Below the pieces are notes generated by a model. It saw nothing but the letters and a program-made list of their open reading frames with translations, made no database searches and was not told the DNA's origin. Positions 11,870-23,669 of a stretch of 64,000 nt of DNA are shown one piece after another. Each line of letters begins with the position of its first letter. Positions within the stretch are counted from its first letter, which is position 1. The position numbers and the translations under genes were made by a program. Source of the DNA: Marinobacterium_A aestuariivivens (lineage in GTDB: Bacteria > Pseudomonadota > Gammaproteobacteria > Pseudomonadales > Balneatricaceae); NCBI RefSeq assembly GCF_042661465.1, contig NZ_JBHSWE010000001.1, positions 248,001 through 312,000 of the forward strand. The letters run 5' to 3'.

Positions 11870-14800
11870 TATCCCGCCTCCGCAGACAACTCGGCGCCGC
11901 AGAACAGCCGGTCCAGCGACTCGACCAGGCCCCGTTCCGGCTTGCAGTGAAAGACGCCCAGCCGCACCGGATCATCCGCCCGCATCCCCCTCAGGAACAG
12001 GTAGAAGACCCCGCCGACATCGCGGTCGTAATCATAGTCCGGCAGCCGCTGCCGCAGCAGCCGGTGCAGCGCCAGGGTATAGAGCTGGTACTGCAGATCG
12101 TAGCGGTGTTCGCGCATCGCCTGGCGCAGGGGCTCGGCACCGTAATCGCCCGGCTCACCGCCAAGGTGGTTGGACTTGTAGTCGAGAATGTAATAGCGAC
12201 CGTCGACGCGAAACACCAGATCGATAAAACCCTTGAGCATGCCCTGCACCGTTTCGAACCGAAGCTCGCCGGCACCGGCTGCCAGCGGGTCCTGTGCCTG
12301 CAACAGCCGGTTCAGTGCGCGACAGTCGAGTCCGGCTACCGGCAGCATGAACTCCAGCTCGATCAGCCGGTCTGCGGCACCGATATTGCGCAGGCGCAGC
12401 CCCGGTCATCGAGCGGCGCATCGAGCACATCGCCGACCAGGGTTTCGAGCACCGGCGCCCAACCCTCGTCAAAGCCCTCCAGCGCCAAGCGCTGACGGAT
12501 CAGCTCCCGCAGCCCCTCGCCCGCGGCCCGGGGAAAATCCAGCTGCTCGAGCAGACCGTGGAGAAAGGTGCCCGCGCGGGCACCCTTCGGAAAACCGAAG
12601 ATATCCGCCGTACCGGCATCGGGTTCGCGCGCGTCGGCGACGACCTCGAGGTCAAGTCCCGGCAGTTCCGGCAGGTCCCGGGCCGGACCCTGACTGCTCA
12701 GGGCCGAATAGCTGGAAATGCGCCAGTCGCGGCGGATCCGGCCACGGAAGGTGCGGGCTCCGAGTTCGAGGGTGCCGGCAGCCGGCGCCGGCAACGGCCG
12801 GTCGTCGAGCGGCGGCGCCGTCAGACAGATGCCGGCCTGCGCGCCCAGCTGCTGCAGAATACCGGGCAGCGCCTCTGCGTCGCTGCCATTGAGCAACAGA
12901 TAGCCGAGGGCGCTGCGCGGCAGCACACTGGCCCTGTCGTTCCCCTGCTTCAGATCGCTGATGCCGAGGTAGCAGGCATGCACCGACCGGGTCAGGGCCA
13001 CATAGAGCAGCCGCAGGTCTTCGGCCAGGCGCTCCCGCTCGGCCCGCAAGGGCCTGCGCCCCTGGCTCAGATCGTAAACCGGCCGGGTGTCATCGTCATG
13101 GTACAGCGCCCTGGAGGCGGTGCGGTGGTTGATCGGGAACGGCAGCAGCACCACCGGATATTCGAGTCCCTTGGACTTGTGAATGGTGATCAGCGTCACC
13201 CGGTTGCGATCGCTCTCGAGACGCAGCTGCTGCGCCTCGCTGTTGCCGTTGGGGCTTTGCAGGTGCTCGCCGAACCAGCGCATCAGCCCGGGCATGCCCT
13301 CGAGCTGCTGGCTGGCTTCCTGCAGCAGCTCCGCCAGGTGCAGCAGGTCGGTAAGGCGCCGCTCGCCGTCCGGCAGCGCCAGCAGCTGCGAGGCCAGATT
13401 GCGCCGCTCCAGCAGCTGGTGCACCGTGGCCAGCACACCGAGCGCCGACCAGCGCTGATGGTAGTCGATAAACTCGGCCACCAGCCCCTCCCAGCGGCGC
13501 TCGTCGTCGTTCAGCGCCTGCAGCGAATCGGCATCCTGCAGCAGCAGCGAGCAGGCCAGGGCCGCACGCAGATGGCGCTCCTGCTGCGGCTCCTGTATCG
13601 CCTGCAGAATGCGGTAGAGATCCAGCGCCTCCCGGGTACTGAAAACGCTGTCACGACCGGACTGGTAGACCGAGGGCACATGGCGCCGGCGCAGCGCCTG
13701 CTGTACCGCCGCCGCCTCGAAGCGGTCCCGCACCAGTACCGCCAGGTCCCGGGCCTCGAGGACCCGGTCGCCAATGCGGGCGCCACCGCCGAGCAGCCTG
13801 ACGATCTGGCTGGCGCAGCTGTCGGCGAACAGCTGCTGATAGTCGGCCTTGCCGACCGGATAGCCCGGCCGGTGCCAGAGCGTCAGCGCCGGTACAGGCT
13901 CGCCGTCCAGCATCAGGGGCTTGCGGTCCGCATGCCCCGCCGCCTGTACCGGCAGAAAGGGAATGTCCTCGTCGAAGATAAAGGGGGCCACATGGCGCTC
14001 GAAGAGACGGTTGACCGAGGCGATCATCGCACTGGTCGAGCGCCAGTTGGTCGCCAGCGTATAGTGGTCGGACACTGCGCGACGCGCCTGAATGTAGGTG
14101 AATATATCGGCGCCACGGAAGGCGTAGATAGCCTGCTTCGGGTCCCCGATCATGAACAGGCCGCAGTCGGGACTGGTGCTGTAGAGTCCGCTGAAGATAC
14201 GGTACTGCTGCGGATCCGTGTCCTGGAATTCGTCGATCAACGCCACCGGGAACTGAACGCGGATCGCCGCCGCCAGACGCGGGCCGGCCGCCGAGGCCAG
14301 GGCCCGGTCGAGGCCGCTGAGCAGATCGTCGAAACCGAGCAGGCGACGCTGCGCCTTGTTCAGCGCCAGGCGCCGGCGTACTTCGCGCAGCGCTTCGCCG
14401 AGCACCAGTTCACGCAGCGGCAGCCATTTTTCGCACAACTGCTCGATATGGGCAAAAAGCGGATGCTCGGGTGTCACGCCGTTCTTTTTGGTCTTGTCCC
14501 GCAACCGGCTCTGGCCGAACTTCTCCAGTATCTCGGCCAGCCGGCTGTCCGGCAGCACCTGATCCGATGCCACATAGTCCTCGACCGCCTGCAGCCAGCC
14601 CGGCACCGATGTCTTGCGATAGCTGTTGCCGTTGAGGTCGCCGCGCTGCAGGACATCCAGCAGGTCGTCGTCGCATTGCCGCCAGGCCTGCTTGAAGGCG
14701 TCCACACGCGCGACCTGAAGCTGCCACTCGTCCGCCAGATCCAGTGCCGACAGGTCGGGCTCCAGCCGCAGGCCATCGGTCGAGAGCAGGCCGTACAGGT

Positions 14801-15392
14801 CGCCGAGCAGCTTCATCGGCTCGCCCCAGAGCTGCAGCAGCGCCGCGGCCAGCGCTCCGGGCAGTTGATAGAGCCGAGAGCGCCAGTAGTCGAGCATCGC
14901 CTCGCGCCGCAACGGCGCGTCGTCCTGCTCGAGCTCGGTCTCGAACAGACTGCCGCTCTCGAACGCATGCTGTTTGAGCATGCGCTGGCAGAAACCGTGA
15001 ATCGTGAAGATTGCCGCCTGATCCATATTGCGGGCCGCCGCCCCCAGGATCCGTGCGGCCTGCCCGTGGTCCGGCACCTCGCGCAGCAGCCGGGCGATAA
15101 AATGGTCCTCGCTTTCGCCGCGCACGAACGCCTGGCGCGCTTCGCGGATCCTGCGCCGGATGCGATCACGCAGCTCCTCGGTCGCCGCCTCGGTAAAGGT
15201 CACCACCAGAATCTGATCGACATCGAGGGGGCTGGCGTGGGCACTGTGCTCGTCGCCGTGCCCCAGCAGCAGGCGCAGGTAAAGCGCGGCGATGGTGTAG
15301 GTCTTGCCGGTGCCGGCGCTGGCCTCGATAAGGCGCATGCCGTGCAGCGGGAAGGTCGCGGGATCGAGTATTCGGGGCGAGGCCAAGATCAC
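11869..15392 (-). CDS. recB: RecB helicase-nuclease subunit, one frameshift
   Basis: About 1174 aa. The N-terminus RLIEASAGTGKTYTIAALYL holds Walker A, followed by VTFTEAATEELRDRIR, LIDEFQDTDPQQY, IGDPKQAIYAFRGAD and IHKSKGLEYPVV. The C-terminal nuclease has GFIDLVFRVDGRYYILDYKSN. RecB is the 3'-5' motor and the nuclease of RecBCD. The GTG at 15392 overlaps the recC stop (GTGA) and fits the family start. A one-base loss near 12405 (ACCGGGGCTGCG) separates the helicase part from the nuclease; restoring it gives DDRGLRLRNIGAADRLIE. Confidence 0.92.
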
Positions 15393-18300
15393 GACTCCAG
15401 TTTCAGATGGTCGAGCATGTCGCCGAACAGCGCTTCGCACAGCGGTATCAGGCGTTCGCTGATCGCTTCGAAGTCGGCATAGACACGGGCGATATAGGGG
15501 TCGCTGCCTTCGCCGGGCTGATAATAGCCGCTGTCGAACGCGCCCCGGGCCTGCTTCAGCGCCTTTTCCCGGTCCGGCTCGCTGAGCCAGGCCCAGGCGG
15601 TATTGGGCGCCAGCGGCAGCGGTTCGCACAGCCCCTGGCGGTAGGCCGACAGCAGGCGCTGCAGCCTGTCGACAGCCTGTTCGCGCGACAGCGGCGCAAA
15701 GTGTGCCGTTTTCACGCTTTTACGGTCGGCTCCGACACTGCAGAGTCCGCGCAGTCCGGCACCGGCGCAGCCGGCCAGATGCAGTATCCAGCCGCGGATC
15801 AGATCGTGCCCCTTGAGCGATGCCGGCCGGTAGCGCACCAGCTCATCGCCATGGACGCCGTCGAGCCAGCCGGTGAGGCGGATGCCGTCGATTGACAGGT
15901 CCAGCTCAACGCGCCGCGCCGGCGTGGCCAGCAGCGGTGTCAGCGCCCGGGCCAGCGGCTGCACCTCGACGCACAGCTGCCCGAAAAGGCGCTCCCCGGC
16001 GGTACCGACCGGCAGCCCCCTCGGCCCGCAACCGCTCGGCCAGCCCGTCCAGGTCACGGCCCTGAAGCAAGGCCTCGAGAATCTGCATCCTGAGACCGTA
16101 GCTCTCGAGGCTGTCGAGACTGAAGGGCTCCTCATCGAGCGCATCGGCCTCGAGCTCGCGGAAACTGACCCTCAGGCGGCGCTGGAAAAAATAGCGGCAG
16201 GGGTTGCGGTAGAAGGACAGCAGCTCGTCCAGCTCCAGCGCCGTGACCGCCTCCGGCGGCAGCGGCCGGGGGCAGAACGCCCGGACCTCGCCACTGCCTG
16301 CCCCCGCCGCCGGCAGCCACTGTTCGGCATAACTAAACAGCCCCGCTGAGCGCCCGTCGAAATAGCGCTCGCTGTAGGCGGTCAGCGGGTGCCCGGTGAC
16401 CAGGTGCCGGCGCAGCCGCTCAGCACTTTCGTCCGGTGCCAGCGACTCATCGCCCGGCAGCACGAAACCCTGACAGCAGTATTCGAGCAGCTCGCTGACC
16501 AGCACCGAGGGCACCCGCTCACGGTTGTCCTGGATCGAACGGCCGACGAAACTGATATAGAGCTGCTGCCGGGCCGAGAGCAGCGCCTCGAGAAAGAGGT
16601 AGCGGTCGTCATCGCGGCGCGAACGGTCGCCGCGGCGCGGAAAACGGGCAATCAGGTCGAATCCCATCGCCGGCAGCGTGCGCGGATAGACGCCATCGTT
16701 CATGCCCAGCAGGCAGACAATGCGAAACGGAATCGAGCGCATCGGCATCAGGGTACAGAAGTTGACCGCACCGATCATGAAACGCTGGCTGCTGCGCGCC
16801 CCCGACAGCGACTGGGTCAGGTAGTCGATCAGGATCTCGGCGTGCAGCGCCTCGTCCCTGGCCGCATCGCTCAGCTCCTGCTGCAGCGCCTCCAGCGCAT
16901 GCCGCACCTGCGACAGCGCCACCTCGTCCTGCTCGTCCGGCAGATAGAACCGGCCCAGCAGGCGGTTGATCTCGGCGACCCAGCCGGCGATCGGGCGGGC
17001 GCCGCGGAACAGCGTACAGCTTTCCTCGAGCAGATCGACGAAGTCCGCCAGTGGCCCCAGCAGCGCGGCATCCAGCCCCTCGACCTCGCTGTAGGGCGCC
17101 TGCTGCTGCCACAGACCATCGCAGTCGCCGAGGGCAAAGCCGGCAAGCATCCGGCGCAAACCGAAACGCCAGCTGTTCTGTTCGAACGGCGGCAGCGTCA
17201 GGGATTCACGCTGGCCTGCATCAAGGCCCCAGCGCACCCCCGCCTGCTCGATCCAGCCGCGCAGCCGCTCGAAAGCGGCATCGTCCAGGCCGAAGCGGCG
17301 CAGGGTCGCCGGCACTTCCAGCAGATCCAACACCTCCGAGACCCGCAGCCGGCTCCGGGGTAGCTGCAAAAGGGTCAGAAAACTCTGCAGCAGCGGGCTT
17401 TCCTGCGTAAGCCCCCGGTCCGAAATCGCGTACGGCAGGCGTCGCCCGGGGGCGCACTGCCGAACACGGCCTCGATATGGGGGGCATAGGCTGCCACATC
17501 TGGCATCATGACGATGATATCCCGTGGCGCCAGGCCGGGATCGGCCTCGAGCATGTCCAGCAGCCGGTCCTGCAGCACCTCGAGTTCGCGCAGCGGACTG
17601 TGACAGCTGTGCAGCTGCAGCGAAGGGTCCGCCGGATCCAGTGCCGTCTTCCAGCCGGAACCGGTGGCCGCTTCCGGCTCCCGGCTGCGGTCCTCGAGCT
17701 CGAGGATATCGCGCTGGATCCGGCCCAGCAGCGTCGCGGGGGCCTCCAGCTGCTCCCCGGGCAGCTCGTAGAAATCGAAGCCCGGCAGATCCATCTCCTG
17801 CAACTGATGCAGATAGTCGCGCCCGAGCTTGCCCATCGACGCCAGCAGCGGATTGCCGCTCTCGAGGTAATCGGCGGCGCCGGACAGGACAGCAGGGTCC
17901 TGACCGGCAAAGAGCTTGCGGCTGAGCTTGGCCAGATAGGCGGGATCGACGATATCGCCCCAGTAGTGACGGCAGGGATTGAGGATCATCAGATGCACCT
18001 CGATGCGCCGCCCCAGCGCCTGCAGCGCCTGCAGGTAGGTCTGCGGCAGCGCCGAAATACCGAACACGAACAGGCGCTGCGGCAACTGCCCGGCCGGCGC
18101 CTGACCCAGCGCCGCCACGAAAGCTTCCATCATGTTGGCGCGATGCCAGTGGGGCTGTCCCAGCGCCTCGGTGCGGGCCTGCAGCGCGCGCCAAAGCATG
18201 GGCTGCCAGACCTGATCACCGAGCGGGTCGCCGATCGCCTCGCCACGACTCCAGGCATCGATCCAGTCGGGACGGTAGACCAGGTACTGGTCGAAGATAT

Positions 18301-18697
18301 CGGCGATCTTGCCACACAGCTGATAGCGCTTGAAGCCGGTCTCGTCCTGCTCCAGGTAATGCCGCAGCGGCGCGAACTCCGGTGTCTCAAGATGCTGCGG
18401 CAGGATGTCCATCAGCTTCCAGCACATCGCTTCCTTGCGGTAGGCCGAGCGCTCCGGCACCGCCGGCAGCAGCGTGGCAAAACTGTCCCAGAGAAAGGTG
18501 GCCGGCAGCGGGAAGCGCAGACCCGAGGCGATGCCCAGCCCCTCCGCGAGCTCGAGCTTGAGCCACTGCGCCATGCCCGGACTCTGCACCAGGATGCATT
18601 CGTCGCTGAAGGGATCGCTGAGCGGTTCGCGCTCCACCAGCAGGATCAGCAGGTCCTTGAGATTGGTCAGCGAATGAGAGTGATAGATCTGCAGCAT
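15389..18697 (-). CDS. recC: RecC Chi-recognition subunit, two frameshifts
   Basis: About 1103 aa. The start MLQIYHSHSLTNL follows a GGACAGGAT ribosome site. Conserved blocks include LVQSPGMAQWLKLEL, DQYLVYRPDWIDAW, FGISALPQTYLQALQALG, CRHYWGDIVDPAYLAKL, LMPMRSIPFRIVCLLGMND and RGDRSRRDDDRYLFLEAL. RecC holds RecB and RecD together and scans for Chi. Frame breaks lie near 17447 (C5 for C6; repair gives GSAPPGRRLPYAISDR) and near 16015 (G5; two bases lost or one gained). It is the first gene of recC-recB-recD. Confidence 0.93.
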
Positions 18698-18782
18698 ATC
18701 CTGTCCCTGGCCGTTGAAAGTCACGACGCTGTCGCATTTGGCTGATTAAATACTGTGCCTGAATCACAGACAGGAGCCTTCC

Positions 18783-18968
18783 ATGTCCCCGTATCCGCTG
18801 TCGCCGGCCCCCGGCCCGCAAAGTCCGCAACGTTCGCAGGACGCGGCACAGCGCCGCGACCGACTGCTCGACAAGGCGCGCCGGCTGCGTCGCGCTGCCC
18901 GCACACCGGACGAACTCTGGCTGGCCGAGCAGTACGAAACCGCCGCCGCCTTTGTCAGGAATGCCTGA
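18783..18968 (+). CDS. 61-aa hypothetical protein
   Basis: A short Pro/Gln-rich N-terminus is followed by a basic helix (RDRLLDKARRLRRAARTPDE) and an acidic, Ala-rich end. AGGAG lies 8 nt before the ATG. It is divergent from recC with 85 bp between the starts. No family is recognised. The helical, Arg-rich middle could bind nucleic acid, which is speculative. Confidence 0.5.
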   Translation: MSPYPLSPAPGPQSPQRSQDAAQRRDRLLDKARRLRRAARTPDELWLAEQYETAAAFVRNA

Positions 18969-18982
18969 GCGCGCGCCCTCGA

Positions 18983-19240
18983 CTAGAACAGTTCGGGGGT
19001 CTGCGCCTGTGCGGCCTGGGCGTTTTCGTCCGGTGGCGCTTGCGGGGGACTGTCGACCCTGACGGTCGGGACGAACTCGCCGAAACCGGACTCGAGTGTC
19101 CAGAGCGTCCGGCCCTGCTCGACCCGAATCACGCCGTCGAAGCGTTGCTGCAGATACTCGACCGCTTCCTCGAAGGTGTCGATATCGCAGAGGATCACGC
19201 CGCCGCGGCCATTCTCGGTAGTGAACAGATAACTTTTCAT
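18983..19240 (-). CDS. 85-aa hypothetical protein
   Basis: It starts MKSYLFTTENGRGGVILCDI after a strong ribosome site (CAGGAGGATGCA). The first ~60 residues look like a small alpha/beta domain (FEEAVEYLQQRFDGVIRVEQ, TLWTLESGFGEF); the last ~25 are Pro/Ala/Gln-rich and probably disordered. It is convergent with the 61-aa gene, 14 bp away. I do not recognise the family. Confidence 0.6.
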   Translation of the reverse strand: MKSYLFTTENGRGGVILCDIDTFEEAVEYLQQRFDGVIRVEQGRTLWTLESGFGEFVPTVRVDSPPQAPPDENAQAAQAQTPELF

Positions 19241-19708
19241 TGCATCCTCCTGGGCCCGGAATCATCGCATAAAGCCGCGACCGTTTTAACCCGCCAATCG
19301 CCTGTCTTCCCCCGGGAACCTGCGAATAGGTCCCGGAGAGTTTCGCAGCCGGGGACAATCGGAGTTGTTCGCTGACTCCCCGGTGCCCGCGAGACCCACG
19401 GCCTAGTGGACATACCTGCCCGCGGGCGTTAGACTCGACCAATGCAATCGTTTGCACTGCATCGATACAATGCGCACAGTCAACAATCCGACGGCATGAC
19501 CGTCGCCGGCCGTTCCGCTGAAGCGACATTAATTTTATAAAATTTACGAAAACAAGCTTGAAGCAGGTTAAGCATTCGACAGGTTGTTGCTATTCTAGCC
19601 AGCAATTCGCCCAAAACGATCGCCCTGCAGCCCTGAGCACGACCTCTTGCTGCCAAGGTGCGACCGACTGCGGCCCCGGTTTTTGCAACTGCACTTTTGA
19701 GGTAAATC
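19241..19708. other. 468-bp intergenic region upstream of ndh
   Basis: No supported ORF or RNA gene. It holds a 14-nt near-palindrome TGCAATCGTTTGCA at 19443-19456, resembling LacI/PurR-type operators (GCAAACGTTTGC), and an AT-rich patch at 19528-19560 that may carry the ndh promoter. The regulator of the palindrome is unknown. Confidence 0.4.
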
Positions 19709-20993
19709 ATGAACAAGAAAGTCGTCATCGTCGGCGGCGGAGCGGGGGCTTGAACTGGCCACCCGCCTCGGCCGCCGCCATGGTCGCAAGGGTCTGGAGG
19801 TGACCCTGGTCGACCGCAACCAGACCCATCTCTGGAAGCCGCTTCTGCACGAAGTCGCCACCGGGTCCCTGGACGCCGGTATCGACGAGGTCAGCTACAG
19901 GGCCCAGGCCACCCAGAACCATTTTCGCTTTCGCATCGGCAGCCTGCAGGGACTGGACCGTGAGAAGCGGCAGATCCGGCTGGCGCCCATCCTCGATGAG
20001 GAAGGCAACGAAATCATGCCACAGCGATCGCTGGACTACGATCTGCTGGTCCTCAGCATCGGCAGCGTGACCAACGATTTCGGTACCCCCGGTGCCGCCG
20101 AGCACTGCGTCTTCCTCGACAGCCGGGCGCAGGCGGAGCATTTCCGCCAGCAACTGCTGCGGGCCTACCTGCGCACCAGTGCCAACCCAAAGCCGCTGAA
20201 GATCGCCATCGTCGGCGCGGGCGCCACCGGTGTCGAACTCTCGGCGGAGCTGTTCAATACCGCCCGGGAGCTGACCTCCTACGGCTTCGAAAAGGCCGAT
20301 TCCCAGCCGCTCGAAGTAAGCCTGGTCGAAGCCGGCCCCCGTATTCTGCCGGCGTTGCCCGAGCGTATTTCCGGCGCGGCCCACCGCGAGCTGGAGAAAC
20401 TCGGCGTCAGCGTACGGGCGGCCACGCGGATTCAGGAAGCGACGGCCGAAGGCCTGGTCACCGCCGAAGGGGAACTGATCGAGGCCGAGCTGATGGTCTG
20501 GGCCGCCGGTATCAAGGCGCCGGCGGTAACGCGCGATCTTGATGGCCTGGAGGTCAATGGCCGCAATCAACTGGTCGTCACGCCGGACCTGAAGACCAGC
20601 CTCGACCCCCGCATCTTCGCCCTGGGTGACTGCGCCGCCTGCCCGCTGCCTGACGGCCGGGGCACGGTGCCGCCACGGGCACAGTCGGCGCATCAGATGG
20701 CGAGTCACCTGTACCGCAATATCCGCAAAATGCTCGACGGCGAAGCCATTCCGGCCTACGAGTATCGCGATCACGGCTCTCTTGTTTCCCTGAGTCGCTT
20801 CAGTACCGTCGGCAGCCTGATGGGCAACCTGACCCGCGGCAGCATGATGATAGAGGGCCGCCTGGCCCGGCTGGTCTACATTTCCCTCTACCGCATGCAC
20901 CAGATGGCACTCTACGGCGTCACCAAGACGCTGCTGGTGACACTGGTCGATCGTCTCAACCGCGTCATCCGGCCTCGCCTCAAGCTGCACTGA
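19709..20993 (+). CDS. ndh: type II NADH:quinone dehydrogenase, one frameshift at the FAD loop
   Basis: About 428 aa. MNKKVVIVGGGAGGLELATR is the FAD-binding start after repair. LLVLSIGSVTNDFGTPGA, the second Rossmann motif IAIVGAGATGVELSAEL and IFALGDCAACPLPDG follow. NDH-2 oxidises NADH and reduces quinone without pumping protons. The frame breaks at GCGGGGGCTTG near 19745: G5 where G7 gives GGGAGGLEL, so two bases lost (or one gained). The C-terminus has an amphipathic, membrane-associating stretch. Confidence 0.9.
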
Positions 20994-21295
20994 AAAAAGC
21001 CGTAAGAGTGACGCGTTACGCGTGACGGATTACGCGATGGTGGCTTTGACGCGTAACGCGTAACCTGTAACGCTCCTCACCCTGTTGGGTTTTGCGCCTT
21101 CGGCGCATTACCCAACCTCTGTTTTCTGAATTCCATGCAGCAATTGCGCCGATACGAGGCTTGTGCGAGTATCGGGACAGGCCCGACGATGATTTCCTCG
21201 AGGCGCCTGGCGGCCCTGACCGGCTGCCGCCGACCCCTGGCGGCAGGTGCGCCCCATCCGCCACCCACCGCAACAAGGACTCCGGAGTTCGATCC
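20994..21295. repeat. intergenic heptamer repeats and GTTGGGT palindrome
   Basis: Positions 21009-21075 carry degenerate heptamers of the GCGTAAC/GCGTGAC type in both orientations. A palindrome at 21084-21116 pairs GTTGGGT..GCGCC with GGCGC..ACCCAAC; a cousin lies at 49365-49392. Nothing coding is seen in this ~300-bp gap between ndh and ptsP. Confidence 0.5.
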
Positions 21296-23586
21296 ATGCT
21301 CCATTCGCTATCGACACTGACGTCGCTGGTACAGGATATTTCCCGCGCCGAAAACGCGGTCGCGGCAATGCGGCAAATCGTTGTAAAGCTGACCGAGATC
21401 TTTTCGGTGCCGGTCTGCAGCCTCTATCTGAAATCAGCGTCGGAAAACCGCCTGGTACTGGCGGCCACCGCAGGCCTGTCGGACGATGCCGTGGGCCGCG
21501 TCAGCCTGGGACTGGACGAGGGCCTGGTCGGCAAGATCGGCCGCACCCTGCATCCGCTCAACCTCGCCGATGCGCCGACCCACGACAAGTTCGTCTATAT
21601 TCCGGAAACTCACGAGGCCCCCTATCACCAGTTCATGGGCGTGCCGCTGATTCATCTGCGCGAGCTGATCGGCGTGCTGGTCATCCAGGGCACCGAGCAG
21701 GACCGCTTCAGCCGCGAGGCCGAAGCCTTCATGGTCACCATCGCCAGTCAGCTGGCCGGCACACTGCAGTCGATCCAGCGCTCAGGCGACTGGCTGCCCC
21801 AGGCCCCGACGGCATTCGAGCACAACCGCCATGTCGGCGTACGCAGCGCCCCTGGCATCGGTTGCGGCCATCTCGAGGTCCTGCACCTGAACCTGAGCCT
21901 GCAGGACGTCACCGAGGAACACTGCAGCGATATCGAAAGCGAACGGGTACGTTTTGACAATGCCGTCGAGCGACTGCAGGAGGAACTGAGCCTCGGCGCC
22001 TCGCGCCTGGGCGACAACCTGCCGTCCGACGTTTCGAACCTGTTCTCCGTCTACCTGATGATGCTGCAAAGCCCTGAACTCTACGACAGCGTTACACGCC
22101 ATATCCGCGCCGGCGCCTGTGCCCCCGCTGCGTGAAACCAGCCAGGAACTGGCGGCGCACTTCGACGAGGCCGAAGACCCCTACATCCGCGCACGCGGTG
22201 AGGATATCCGCAATATCGGCAACCGTCTGCTGCGCCACATGCTCAGCAAGAAGCCGCTCGGCGACACCAGCGAACATCGCGAACTGCTGCTGGCGGGCGA
22301 CCTGATCAGCATCGCCGACCTGTCCGTCTATCGACCCGATCAGATCAAGGGGCTCGTCTGCACCAGCGGCTCGGCCCTGTCCCATACCGGCATCGTCGCC
22401 AATGCGCTGGGGATACCGGCGGTCATGGGCGTCAAGGGCCTGGATCTGAAGAAATACGACGGCCAGCTGGCCATCGTCGACGGCTACCGTGGCGAATGCA
22501 TTACCACACCGTCCGACACCATGCTCAACGAATACCGGCGCCTGCAGAACGCCGACGAGCAGTTCCTCGACCAGCTCGCCTGCCTGCGCGACCTGCCGGC
22601 CGAGACCCTCGACGGCGAGCGGGTCGAACTGCTGACCAATACCGGCCTGCTGGCGGACGTCACGCCAGGCCGCAAGAACGGCGCCGAGGGGGTCGGACTG
22701 TACCGCTCCGAGATCCCCTTCATGCTGCACGAGAGCTTCCCGACCGAAGACGAGCAGTACGAGGTCTACCGCCAGGTGCTGGACGCCTATGCGCCGCTGC
22801 CGGTGGCGATGCGCACCCTCGATATCGGCGGCGACAAGCAGCTGCCCTATTTCGAGATCCGGGAGGAAAACCCCTTCCTCGGCTGGCGCGGCATCCGCTT
22901 TACCCTGGACAACACCTCGCTGCTGGTGACCCAGCTGCGTGCCATGCTCAGGGCCAATGCCGAAAATGGCAATATGCGCCTGATGATTCCGCTGGTCAGC
23001 CGCATCGATGAACTGGAAACCTTCCACAGCATCATTGCCGATACCCTCGAGGAACTGCAGCAGGAAGGTTATGCGGCCGTGCGCCCCCATTGGCATGATG
23101 GTCGAGGTGCCCTCCGCGGTGATGCTGCTGCCGCGCATGCTGCCCTATGTCGATTTCGTTTCGATCGGATCCAACGACCTGACCCAGTACCTGCTGGCCG
23201 TCGACCGCAACAATCCCAAGGTGTCGGCGCTGTTCGACAACCTCAACCCGGTCATGCTGGTGGCGCTGGAGCAGATCGTCAGCCACTGCAAGGCCAGCGG
23301 CACGCCGCTGTCGCTCTGTGGTGAAATGGCCGCAGACCCCGCCGCCGTGCTGCTGCTGGTTGGACTCGGACTGCGCACCCTGAGCCTCAGCGCCCACAGT
23401 ATCCCCAAGATCAAGTGGCTGATTCGTTCGATCGACAGCAGCGACGCCCGGTTACTGCTCGAGCAGGCGAAAAAACTCGACCGCGAAAGCGATATCCGGG
23501 CCCTGCTCAACGACGAGCTCAAGCGACTGGGCCTGAAAAATCTCACTGGTCCCGAGCTGCTCGGCAACACCGACACCGGGAATTAA
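21296..23586 (+). CDS. ptsP: phosphoenolpyruvate-protein phosphotransferase PtsP (EI-Ntr), two frameshifts
   Basis: About 762-764 aa. Residues 1-165 are a GAF domain (LTEIFSVPVCSLYL, EGLVGKIGRT, GVPLIHLRELIGVLVIQG). The phosphohistidine domain has GSALSHTGIVANALGIPAVM. The PEP-binding barrel has GLYRSEIPFM, RTLDIGGDKQLPYF, FVSIGSNDLTQYLLAVDRNN and the catalytic LCGEMAADP. EI-Ntr starts the nitrogen PTS relay to NPr and PtsN. Frame breaks lie near 22122 and 23086, both in C5 runs; C7 would restore each (APPLRET; VRPPIGMMVEVPSAV). No rppH or lgt is adjacent. Confidence 0.92.
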
Positions 23587-23669
23587 GGCCCGCACGCCCC
23601 GAATATCTGTACAGCGGTGGGAAAAGCACCGAAAATCCCCCGAAACCGCCGTCCGTTTTGGAGTGATGG

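Noticed and set aside
12558..15482. Long open frame antisense to recB (974 codons)
   Set aside because: It is a high-GC shadow: Gln/Arg/Leu-rich, no domain, no ribosome site, and lies fully opposite the well-conserved RecB frame.
22100..23100. Programmed ribosomal frameshifting in ptsP
   Set aside because: Breaks occur at plain C runs with no slippery heptamer or downstream structure, and the same defect appears in many unrelated genes.
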